DNA from: Planctomycetota bacterium
Lineage (GTDB): Bacteria; Planctomycetota; Phycisphaerae; Sedimentisphaerales; Anaerohalosphaeraceae
Direction: 5' to 3'
Length of the DNA: 12,663 bases
Assembly (NCBI GenBank): GCA_021160785.1
Contig: JAGHBX010000662.1
Location: 1-12,663, forward strand
How positions within the stretch are numbered: the stretch's first letter is position 1; each line of letters starts with the position of its first letter. The notes beneath the pieces were generated by a model. The model was not told where the DNA came from, did not search any database, and worked only from the letters and a program-made list of their open reading frames with translations. Positions 6,977 to 12,663 of the stretch are shown here, piece by piece. Made by a program: the position numbers and the translations under genes.

Positions 6977-7141
6977 ATGCGACGGATTGTGGCGAGTATG
7001 GGTTTGGCCCTGCCGCCAGATGAAGGCTGGACAATGACCCATGGTCGAGGCTCGGGCAAGTTTTGGTATCAGGCCTTAATCACACGAAGCCGCTTTGCCC
7101 GTTGTTTGAAAATATGGGAGGTGAATAATGGAACTAATTGA
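6977..7141 (+). CDS. Possible 54-codon upstream ORF overlapping pgl
   Basis: ATG 6977 is preceded by AGGGGG (6964-6969) at good spacing, and the frame runs 54 residues (MRRIVASMGLALPPDEGW...) to TGA 7139-7141, overlapping the pgl start by 14 bases in a different frame. That geometry would allow translational coupling. The product resembles nothing I know, has no clear domain, and part of its DNA (ATTGTGGCGA at 6986) is a near copy of sequence at 6784 outside the frame. It may equally be chance in a leader region. Confidence 0.2.
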   Translation: MRRIVASMGLALPPDEGWTMTHGRGSGKFWYQALITRSRFARCLKIWEVNNGTN

Positions 7142-7883
7142 TAGCGTTAAGCCGAAGATACAGCGTGTCGCCACGCCCGAAGATCTTGCCGTAGCGGCAT
7201 TGGACACATTTGTGAAAGCCGCCGCCGAGGCAATTGATGAAAGAGGAGCTTTCAATGTGGCCATATCGGGCGGGCATACCCCGGAGCAGTTCTTCAATCT
7301 TCTCGGTGAAAGACCCGAATCGCTGGCGCTGGCCTGGGACAAGGTCCGGATATTCTGGGTTGACGAACGTTGCGTCCCCCCGGAAGCCGAAGCAAGCAAT
7401 TACGGCCTTGCCGCCCACACTTTTCTCGACAAGGTCTCTATCCCCATTGAAAACGTGCACCGCGTAACCGGCGAATCCATTGACTACGCCCACGCCGTCC
7501 ACGAATACCAGGAGACTATTCGAAACGTCTTCGCCCTCAGGCCCGGCCAGACCCCTGTCTTCGACCTGATTGTACTCGGCATGGGCGCCGACGGTCACAT
7601 CGGTTCACTGTTCCCGAATTCTTACGCGCTGTTCGACACCGAGGACCTCGTCAGCATCGTCTACATGACAGACGGGGATTACAGCCGGATTACCCTCACA
7701 CACCCGGTCCTTTGCGCCAGCGCACATTTGACCATTCTCGTCTCGGGCCGGGAAAAAGCACGAATCCTGAAAGAGGTTCTTCAAAGCGCCCCCGACCCGG
7801 TGAAGTATCCCGTCCACACGCTCTGGCCAATACTCAACAAGGTAACATGGATCGTCGACAACGAGGCTGGAAAAGACCTCTGA
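7128..7883 (+). CDS. pgl: 6-phosphogluconolactonase (DevB/SOL family)
   Basis: A 251-residue cytoplasmic lactonase that hydrolyses 6-phosphogluconolactone to 6-phosphogluconate, the second step of the oxidative pentose phosphate pathway. Signature blocks: SGGHTP (47-52), FWVDERCVP (76-84), SNYG (90-93), the characteristic VLGMGADGHIGSLFP (149-163; His157 is the expected catalytic residue) and RITLTHPVL (187-195). Length and motif order match the DevB family rather than glucosamine-6-P deaminase, which shares the fold. ATG 7128 is preceded by GGGAGG (7116-7121) at ideal spacing. No glucose-6-P dehydrogenase or 6-phosphogluconate dehydrogenase is in the window, so the rest of the pathway lies elsewhere. 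A structured 372-base gap precedes it. It converges with the secreted-protein gene at 8006. Confidence 0.92.
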   Translation: MELIDSVKPKIQRVATPEDLAVAALDTFVKAAAEAIDERGAFNVAISGGHTPEQFFNLLGERPESLALAWDKVRIFWVDERCVPPEAEASNYGLAAHTFLDKVSIPIENVHRVTGESIDYAHAVHEYQETIRNVFALRPGQTPVFDLIVLGMGADGHIGSLFPNSYALFDTEDLVSIVYMTDGDYSRITLTHPVLCASAHLTILVSGREKARILKEVLQSAPDPVKYPVHTLWPILNKVTWIVDNEAGKDL

Positions 7884-7916
7884 TACGAAGGTTCGGGACT
7901 GCCGTCCTTCAAGGCA

Positions 7917-7950
7917 GGCTAAACACGGCTGGTACACTGGTGGGTTAGCC
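7917..7950. other. Inverted repeat in the convergent gap after pgl
   Basis: GGCTAA (7917-7922) and TTAGCC (7945-7950) flank 22 bases in the 122-bp gap between the converging pgl and 8006-9160 genes; CTGCC/GGCAG (7899-7903, 7913-7917) is a second weak stem just before. A bidirectional terminator would be expected here, but neither stem is followed by a T-run, so support is weak. Confidence 0.2.
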
Positions 7951-8005
7951 AAATCTTCACATGTAACTTTGCGCGCCACAGCATAATTGTCCGCTATACC
8001 AAATT

Positions 8006-9160
8006 TTATCCAACTGATTTCTTTTCATGCTTACTCAAAGCACAGCGAAGGTGGGTAGCGGTTGCATTGTCTCCACCGCTGCCTGTTATATCACAGTCGA
8101 AAACCGTTTGTTCCGGTGTGAACAGTAATATGTCAATGAGGTCGGCGAAGTCAGTGATATGGTCGGGTGGAACATCGAGAGTAAATGCCGGTTTAGAAGA
8201 CGCAGTGCGCACGCCAACCCTGACGGTTTTGTTCATCATCGTATCGATTTCGGTAAAATCAATGGCCAACTCCCAGAAGGTATGATTTACAGTGTAATTC
8301 ATTGTTGGGCCAAAACCTTTTGCCTTTAGTGAGACTGAAAGTTGAGCACCGGTCAAAACTCCCGGTCCCAGGTAGTAATAGAAAAACAAATCCCCAGCAG
8401 CGGGGGGCATGCTGTATAGCAAATCAACATAAGAAGTGATCAGGCCATCCACATTCACATCAAAAGTAAGCCAGAAGTAATCATCAAAACCATCGTTGAC
8501 CGTATCGGCAACAATATCGATTAGAAGATAGAGATGGGTATTATCATGCATGAACCGGAGTTGCCCTGCGTCAATGTCCATTGTGGCTGCGTTACTCCAT
8601 TCTTCAAAAGAGATTGAACCGTCTATCGCCGGCGCTGAAGCAGTGTAGGGACTGATCAAGTCCACTGGTCCGAGATCGGGAGATGTCTCTTCGATGAGAA
8701 TAGATGTTGTTCCCCCGCCATCGGAAATACCCCAGTCGCCGATCTGAAGCCAATAGGTCTGGCCGGCAGATACATCAACATTAAATACAGCGGGCTTATC
8801 CGGTGCATCCACACAAATAATCTCTACCAGATTCGAGCAATCAGTTCCTTCGTAGACGACCATAAGACCATCATAAGTTTGGGTATTAACTTCAAAGAGC
8901 AGTGTACTATTCCGGATAGCAACAAAGGTGTACCAGATATCATTATCCATAATGGTAGCACCGGAACTGTTACAGCTTCCTGCCGGTCCGTCGCCGGTGG
9001 CAGTACTATTGTCAACTACAGCAGAAAACGGAAATCCAAATATTTCCTCCGCGTTGATACAATCGTCATTTAGAGGAGCTGCATGGAGTATCGATGGAAA
9101 AATAAAAACAGCGGCGAAAAATTGAAAAATAAGAATTGGGATAAGTCGTTGAGTTTTCAT
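8006..9160 (-). CDS. Secreted two-domain protein (PPC-like N-terminus, CBM9/DOMON-like C-terminus), function unknown
   Basis: A 384-residue exported protein that I do not recognise as a named gene. Residues 1-28 form a signal peptide (MKTQR, hydrophobic core, cleavage near HAA). The mature N-terminus PLNDDCINAEEI, the STATGD stretch and DNDIWYTFVA (72-81) match the NDDC-type repeat domain, related to bacterial pre-peptidase C-terminal folds, common in secreted planctomycete and Bacteroidetes proteins; Cys34, Cys63, Cys108 and Cys116 could form disulfides. From about 175 to 345, APAIDGSISFEEW, LRFMHDNTHLYLLIDI and FDVNVDG fit the CBM9/DOMON-like sugar-binding beta-sandwich that opens with IDG...W. 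No catalytic motif or C-terminal sorting signal is seen. Start at 9160 is supported by GGGGA six bases upstream and the signal peptide; the longer frame to 9313 is not. Codons are visibly richer in A/T than in neighbouring genes. Confidence 0.75.
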   Translation of the reverse strand: MKTQRLIPILIFQFFAAVFIFPSILHAAPLNDDCINAEEIFGFPFSAVVDNSTATGDGPAGSCNSSGATIMDNDIWYTFVAIRNSTLLFEVNTQTYDGLMVVYEGTDCSNLVEIICVDAPDKPAVFNVDVSAGQTYWLQIGDWGISDGGGTTSILIEETSPDLGPVDLISPYTASAPAIDGSISFEEWSNAATMDIDAGQLRFMHDNTHLYLLIDIVADTVNDGFDDYFWLTFDVNVDGLITSYVDLLYSMPPAAGDLFFYYYLGPGVLTGAQLSVSLKAKGFGPTMNYTVNHTFWELAIDFTEIDTMMNKTVRVGVRTASSKPAFTLDVPPDHITDFADLIDILLFTPEQTVFDCDITGSGGDNATATHLRCALSKHEKKSVG

Positions 9161-9243
9161 TTCAGTTCCCCGTTCATTTTTTGCCATGCTTAACAACAAA
9201 GGTTGCAACTTGCCAGGCAGTATCCCTTTTGGACGAAGATAGT

Positions 9244-9271
9244 AGTATACAGCAAATCTGATGTTATTCAA
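9244..9271 (-). promoter_or_regulatory. Sigma-70-like promoter of the secreted-protein gene
   Basis: On the minus strand TTGAAT (complement of 9266-9271) and TATACT (complement of 9244-9249) are 16 bases apart, 84 bases before the ATG at 9160. This gives a leader of about 75 bases and implies the gene is transcribed separately from the regulator upstream of it. The rest of the 256-bp gap (9161-9416) is AT-rich and contains a 10-bp palindrome AATACGTATT (9356-9365); no gene is seen in it. Confidence 0.5.
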
Positions 9272-9416
9272 AGGGAAATTCCGATAAAAACCGCTATTAC
9301 CCGCCATAATCAATATTTATACGGATATCTACCTTCAGAGGCATGCAGGAAAGGTAATACGTATTGCGAAAATAACTCGTGCGCGAGAACGCCCGTTATC
9401 AAGTTTCCACCTGCCG

Positions 9417-10784
9417 TCAGAGGTTATACTCTTTGATCTTACGGTATAGTGTGCGTTCGCCGATTTTCAGAATCTTGGCGGCTTCCGACCGGTTGTTGTC
9501 GGTCAACTCCAGCGTTCGTCGGATGTGCTCCCGCTCCACATCATTGAGAGATTGGCCCGCTGTCATTTCAACCTCGCGCCCGACGACCGTGCCCGAAAGC
9601 CGCTTGACATGATGAATCTCGCCGGGTATGTCGCGGACGTCGAGCGTGTCGCGATCGCACATCACGACCATTGTCCGAACGGCGTTTAGAAGCTGGCGGA
9701 TATTGCCCGGCCAGTTGAAACCGACCAGCACCTTCATCGCCTGCTCGGTAATAAGATGAATATCGGCGCCGGTTTCTTCGCATGTCTGCTTCAGGAAATA
9801 GCCGAAGAGTTCCGGGATATCCTCGGGCCTGCTCCGAAGCGGAGGCAAGGTGACGCTGACACCCTTGATCCGGAAGTAAAGGTCCTGGCGGAACTTTTTC
9901 TCTTCTACAAGTTTCGCAAGGTCGTGGTTGGTCGCGCTTATCACTCGCACATCCACGATGGTGGATTTGTTGGATCCCACCGGCGTAACCACCCCATCCT
10001 CCAATACCCTCAGCAGCTTGGCCTGCATGCTCAGCGGCATATCGCCGATCTCGTCGAGAAAAAGCGTCCCCTTGTCCGCCATCTCAAAAAGCCCCTTTCG
10101 GTCCGTCGCCGCACCGGTAAAGGCCCCTTTGGCATGCCCGAAAAGCTCGCTTTCCAGCAGGCTCTCGGTAAGGCCTGCGCAGTTTAGCGGCCTGAAAGGC
10201 CTGGCCTTCCTCGCCGAATTGTTGTGGATCGCACGCGCGGTCAGTTCCTTGCCCGTTCCCGATTCACCCTCTATCAAAATGCTGATATCCGTCGGCGACA
10301 CACGACGCAGCACATGAAACACACTCTGCATCGCTGCGCTTCGGCTGGCAACGCCGGCGAAGACAAAGTCTTTGTCCGCCGCCAGATGAGACCGCTTCGA
10401 TGGAATCGCTTTCGCCACCATCGCGCGAAGCTGATCGATATCGATTGGCTTGACCAGGTAATCGTATGCTCCCCGCTTGATTGCCTCTTTACACGTGTCA
10501 ATCGTCGCATACGCGGTAATAAGAATCACCTCCACGCCGGCGCTGCGTTCCCTGGCATGGTTGAGAATATCGATGCCGTTGATATCCGATCGCAGATTCA
10601 AATCGGTAATCACAAGGTCGATCGCCTCGCTGTCGATCGCCTCCATCGCATCTTCGGCGGTGTAGACGGCAAACGCCCGTGCACACTGCTTCTGCAGTGC
10701 TTCGACAAGCACATCGGCGTGCTCCTTCTCGTCGTCGGCAATCATAATTATAGCATCATTGTTCACAAGCAAAACCTTAACCAT
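9417..10784 (-). CDS. Sigma-54-dependent response regulator (NtrC family)
   Basis: A 455-residue transcription activator that, once phosphorylated, uses ATP to open promoters bound by sigma-54 RNA polymerase. Receiver domain (about 12-125): acidic pair Asp17-Asp18, phospho-acceptor Asp61 in VITDLNL, Thr90, and Lys112 in VKP. AAA+ domain (about 145-375): Walker A GESGTGKE (173-180), sigma-54 contact loop GAFTGA (220-225), Walker B TLFLDEIGD (240-248), RQDLYFRI (299-306) and NWPGNIRQL (357-365). C-terminal Fis-type helix-turn-helix (about 414-455) ends GERTLYRKIKEYNL. It follows the kinase gene and is surely its partner. The start is uncertain: ATG 10784 is given, but an interspersed repeat lies directly upstream, and GTG 10766 (AAGG 8 bases before it) gives MNNDAIIMIADDE, a more typical receiver start. 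The frame back to 10832 is repeat-derived. The regulon is not identifiable. Confidence 0.92.
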   Translation of the reverse strand: MVKVLLVNNDAIIMIADDEKEHADVLVEALQKQCARAFAVYTAEDAMEAIDSEAIDLVITDLNLRSDINGIDILNHARERSAGVEVILITAYATIDTCKEAIKRGAYDYLVKPIDIDQLRAMVAKAIPSKRSHLAADKDFVFAGVASRSAAMQSVFHVLRRVSPTDISILIEGESGTGKELTARAIHNNSARKARPFRPLNCAGLTESLLESELFGHAKGAFTGAATDRKGLFEMADKGTLFLDEIGDMPLSMQAKLLRVLEDGVVTPVGSNKSTIVDVRVISATNHDLAKLVEEKKFRQDLYFRIKGVSVTLPPLRSRPEDIPELFGYFLKQTCEETGADIHLITEQAMKVLVGFNWPGNIRQLLNAVRTMVVMCDRDTLDVRDIPGEIHHVKRLSGTVVGREVEMTAGQSLNDVEREHIRRTLELTDNNRSEAAKILKIGERTLYRKIKEYNL

Positions 10785-10791
10785 CGCCGCA

Positions 10792-10820
10792 GAGCCTGCC
10801 CTGAGCGCAGCCGAAAGGGC
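10792..10820. repeat. Interspersed repeat (GAGCCTGCCCTGAGCG...AAAGGGC type)
   Basis: The 29 bases resemble the very widespread intergenic repeat whose usual form begins GAGCCTGTCCTGAGCG and ends CGAAGGG; GCCCT (10798-10802) and AGGGC (10816-10820) are its inverted ends. It lies between the kinase stop and the response-regulator start. Its translation in one plus-strand frame gives the telltale CPERSRKG peptide, and on the minus strand it artificially lengthens the regulator. Next to it (10831-10857) AATCTAC occurs twice with CTACA in between, a small low-complexity patch touching the kinase stop codon. Confidence 0.55.
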
Positions 10821-10853
10821 GATTCCACCCAATCTACAGTCTACAATCCAAAT

Positions 10854-11648
10854 CTACGCCTCCAAGGGCAGTCGAATCGTAAACGACGTACCCTTACCCG
10901 GCTGCGAATTGGCGTCAATACTGCCGGCGTGGGCCTCGATGATCTTCCGGGCCGTCGGAAGCCCCAGCCCGCTGCCGCCGGGCCTTGTTGTATAATAGGC
11001 GTCAAAGATTTTGTCAAGCTTTTGTGGCTCAATGCCCGGACCCGTGTCGCTGATTTCAATGACCGCATCCGTATCCTGGGCGTCCGTGCGAACGATCAGT
11101 TCGCCGCCGTCCGGCATAGCCTGCTGGGCATTGATGAAAAGATTCAGCACCACCTGTTTGATCATGCCCGAATCCACACGGCAAAGCAGGCGATTCTCCG
11201 CCAGACCCTGGCGAAGGGCGACGTTGTGAGCGTGCGCCTGGGGCGAGTAAAAATCGATCATCTCGCCAACCACTTCATTGACGTCAACGGCGCCAAGCTT
11301 CAACTCCGGCTTGCCGATAAACCGCAGAAAATCATCGAGGATATGCTCCAGACGGTCGGTCTCTTTGCGAACCACCTCGATCTTGCGAAACCATCGCTGG
11401 TTTTCCGCCCGGTCCGATACGGCGTCTTCGCCGATGAGCTGAAGGTTTATTTTTATCGTGGACAGGGGGTTCTTTATTTCATGAGCAAGACCCCCGGTAA
11501 GTTTGCTCAATTCCTCGATTTGCCGCCCTTGTGTTTCACTTCGGCGACGAGCACGCCGCCGCCGTCGCCTCTGCCCGACATACACTACAGGCAAAAACAC
11601 AACCATCGCAAAAACAAAGCCAAGTACGAATTGCACCAACTCGCCCAC
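10854..11648 (-). CDS. Membrane-anchored sensor histidine kinase (short, no sensor domain)
   Basis: A 264-residue kinase that autophosphorylates and passes phosphate to the adjacent NtrC-family regulator. One transmembrane helix (about 4-24) is followed by an arginine-rich stretch RRRRRRARRR (27-36), placing the catalytic part in the cytoplasm. There is almost no extracytoplasmic region and no PAS, HAMP or GAF domain. HisKA H-box: GGLAHEIKNPLSTIKI (52-67, His56). ATPase motifs: N-box VVLNLFINAQQAM (166-178), G1 DTGPGIEP (201-208), G2 GGSGLGLPTARKI (224-236), and a C-terminal GKGTSFTIRLP. The start is uncertain by a few codons: GTG 11648 overlaps the GGGAG that could serve a TTG or GTG four to five codons later. 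It lies 78 bases after the cold-shock gene and 69 bases before the regulator, all on the same strand. Confidence 0.9.
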   Translation of the reverse strand: MGELVQFVLGFVFAMVVFLPVVYVGQRRRRRRARRRSETQGRQIEELSKLTGGLAHEIKNPLSTIKINLQLIGEDAVSDRAENQRWFRKIEVVRKETDRLEHILDDFLRFIGKPELKLGAVDVNEVVGEMIDFYSPQAHAHNVALRQGLAENRLLCRVDSGMIKQVVLNLFINAQQAMPDGGELIVRTDAQDTDAVIEISDTGPGIEPQKLDKIFDAYYTTRPGGSGLGLPTARKIIEAHAGSIDANSQPGKGTSFTIRLPLEA

Positions 11649-11704
11649 TCCCAGTCAGTCCGCAGTTTCGCCGAGGTTCCGGGCGTGGCGTATCCGGTCT
11701 GTCA

Positions 11705-11720
11705 GCCAGGCGAACCCGGC
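11705..11720 (-). other. Hairpin between the cold-shock gene and the kinase
   Basis: Read on the minus strand, GCCGGG-TTCG-CCTGGC forms a 6-bp stem with one G-T pair and a UUCG tetraloop, just downstream of the cold-shock stop codon. There is no following T-run, so complete termination is unlikely; it could stabilise the cold-shock mRNA 3' end or attenuate read-through into the kinase gene. Confidence 0.3.
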
Positions 11721-11726
11721 CCGCCC

Positions 11727-11990
11727 TCAGTTGTTGCCATTCGCCGGAGTCGGGGCATCCTGCTTTGCCGCCGTCGAATCGCTCTTGACCTCGACAATCC
11801 GGACGCTCTTGCCCTGCAGACCATTATCGGTTTCGAACTGATCGTATTCGACGGCCTGGCCGTTCCTCAGACATCGGAATCCTTCACCGTCGATACTCGT
11901 GTAATGGACAAAAACATCTTTGCCGTCGCCATTTACAACGAACCCAAAGCCCTTCTTGGGGTCAAACCACTTCACTGTACCCTTAGCCAT
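11727..11990 (-). CDS. Cold-shock domain protein (CspA family)
   Basis: An 87-residue single-stranded nucleic-acid-binding protein, acting in the cytoplasm as an RNA chaperone. Residues 1-67 are one complete cold-shock domain: MAKGTVKWFDPKKGFGFV with RNP1 KGFGFV (13-18), RNP2 VFVHY (26-30), Trp8 and surface aromatics Phe9, Phe15, Phe17. A polar Ala/Pro/Asn tail of about 20 residues (KSDSTAAKQDAPTPANGNN) extends beyond the usual 65-70 residue CspA length. ATG 11990 follows GGAGG at 5 bases spacing. It lies 118 bases after pnp, with a promoter-like sequence in between. CspA-type proteins and Pnp are both cold-induced in other bacteria; here they are neighbours. Whether this copy is temperature-regulated cannot be seen. 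Confidence 0.95.
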   Translation of the reverse strand: MAKGTVKWFDPKKGFGFVVNGDGKDVFVHYTSIDGEGFRCLRNGQAVEYDQFETDNGLQGKSVRIVEVKSDSTAAKQDAPTPANGNN

Positions 11991-12039
11991 AAACGCCTCC
12001 CTACATTAAACCACTGGCACGTATATTTATTTCAGCCGG

Positions 12040-12068
12040 ATTCTACCCCTGATATCAGATTCATGCAA
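12040..12068 (-). promoter_or_regulatory. Candidate promoter of the cold-shock gene with internal palindrome
   Basis: On the minus strand TTGCAT (complement of 12063-12068) and TAGAAT (complement of 12040-12045) are 17 bases apart; transcription would start about 45 bases before the ATG at 11990. The -35 element is weak. A perfect 10-bp palindrome CTGATATCAG (12049-12058) fills the spacer and is operator-like. Confidence 0.4.
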
Positions 12069-12108
12069 GAAACTATCCAGCAATTTTTTCTCGCCGAAAC
12101 ACGCCTGC

Positions 12109-12663
12109 TCAATCCGCCGACTTCACCTTATCCTTACCGTCCGCCTCTTTGAGTTCCGCCAGCGCCGCCTTTCGCGAAAGCTTGAATCGGCCCTGGTCGT
12201 CAATCAAAACCAGCTTCACTTCTATCAGATCTCCCATCTTGCACACATCCTCCACGTTCTTGACGAATCCGTCGGCAAGTTCGCTGATATGGCAAAGACC
12301 CTCCACACCCGGCGCTATTTCCACAAAAACGCCGAAGTCCTTGACAGAAACCACCTTGGCGGTCTTGTAAATTTTTCCTATCGTCGGCGGAGTCGTCATC
12401 GATTCGACGATATCCCTCGCCTCCAGATGCCCATCGCCTCCCATGCAACTGATACACACGGTGCCGTCTTCTTCGATCTCTATCCGCGAATCGGTCTGTT
12501 CCTGAATCGCCTTGATCATCTTGCCGCCCGGGCCGATTATCTTGCCGATAAACTCAGGATCGATCTTTATCATCACGATCTTCGGTGCATGAGTACTCAG
12601 TTTTTCGCGAGGCTCGCTGATCGCCTTCGCCATCACATCGAGAATCTGCAGCCGCGCCTCTCT
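12109..12663 (-). CDS. pnp: Polyribonucleotide nucleotidyltransferase, C-terminal part (cut by window edge)
   Basis: The last 184 residues of PNPase, the phosphorolytic 3'-5' exoribonuclease of mRNA decay (trimeric, often part of a degradosome). The frame is open to the right edge, and the edge residues REARLQILD followed by MAKAISEPR match the end of the second RNase PH domain and linker, so the gene continues beyond 12663. Then comes the KH domain with GKIIGPGGKMIKAIQEQT and IEIEEDGTVCI, and the S1 domain GKIYKTAKVVSVKDFGVFVEI...GLCHISELADG...GDLIEVKLVLIDDQGRFKLSRK. A short charged tail ends the protein. Catalytic RNase PH residues are outside the window. The cold-shock gene follows on the same strand after 118 bases. 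Confidence 0.95.
   Translation of the reverse strand, partial: REARLQILDVMAKAISEPREKLSTHAPKIVMIKIDPEFIGKIIGPGGKMIKAIQEQTDSRIEIEEDGTVCISCMGGDGHLEARDIVESMTTPPTIGKIYKTAKVVSVKDFGVFVEIAPGVEGLCHISELADGFVKNVEDVCKMGDLIEVKLVLIDDQGRFKLSRKAALAELKEADGKDKVKSAD

Noticed and set aside
9181..9220. Possible sigma-54 promoter on the minus strand (TGGCA...TGCAA near 9203-9217)
   Set aside because: The GG and GC elements are about four bases too close to fit the -24/-12 spacing; TGGCA near 9182-9187 lacks a properly spaced GC.
9361..9416. CTCG-CGCA-CGAG hairpin after the response regulator as a terminator
   Set aside because: The stem is only 4 bp and the following T-run is short and interrupted.
10224..12152. 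A 642-residue open frame on the plus strand opposite the regulator, kinase, cold-shock and pnp genes
   Set aside because: It is antisense to four well-supported genes, contains the repeat peptide CPERSRKG, is rich in Arg/His/Pro, and shows no domain. Long antisense frames are expected from this codon bias.
1..12663. CRISPR array, tRNA/rRNA genes, insertion sequence or prophage genes
   Set aside because: No regularly spaced direct repeats, no recognisable tRNA or rRNA sequence, and no transposase, integrase or phage protein was seen.

Overview
The window is ordinary-looking bacterial chromosome, moderately GC-rich, densely packed and without any complete mobile element. The gene set fits an environmental Planctomycetota bacterium of the Phycisphaerae/Sedimentisphaerales kind: a secreted SGNH hydrolase with a GGSIT nucleophile block, a secreted NDDC/PPC-like plus CBM9-like protein, a short bacterial Pgi, and scattered palindromic repeats. 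This taxonomic call is inference from style, not from a marker gene.

Layout. Plus strand, 74-7883: a secreted SGNH/GDSL hydrolase; the PcrA/UvrD helicase; a 214-bp gap holding two palindromic repeat units; glucose-6-phosphate isomerase; mannose-1-phosphate guanylyltransferase; a YqgF/RuvX-type nuclease; a 372-bp non-coding stretch with nested inverted repeats, a possible terminator and a possible short upstream ORF; and 6-phosphogluconolactonase. Minus strand, 8006-12663, read from the right edge leftward: the 3' end of pnp (polynucleotide phosphorylase KH and S1 domains), a cold-shock protein, a membrane histidine kinase, a sigma-54-type response regulator, and a more AT-rich gene for a secreted two-domain protein with its own promoter-like sequence.

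How the genes work together. Pgi, ManC and Pgl all act around glucose-6-P/fructose-6-P: Pgi interconverts the two, Pgl feeds the pentose phosphate pathway, and ManC makes GDP-mannose for glycans. PcrA and YqgF are DNA/RNA maintenance enzymes. Pnp and the cold-shock protein are RNA-handling proteins, and both classes are cold-induced in other bacteria. The kinase and NtrC-family regulator form a classic two-component pair whose target is not visible; I found no convincing sigma-54 promoter in the intergenic gaps I scanned.

I see no defence system, CRISPR array, prophage or obviously new multi-gene system. The least explained parts are the structured gap before pgl (6756-7127), the palindromic repeats at 3604-3700 and 10792-10820 (both distort start-codon calls for neighbouring genes), and the compositionally distinct secreted protein at 8006-9160.
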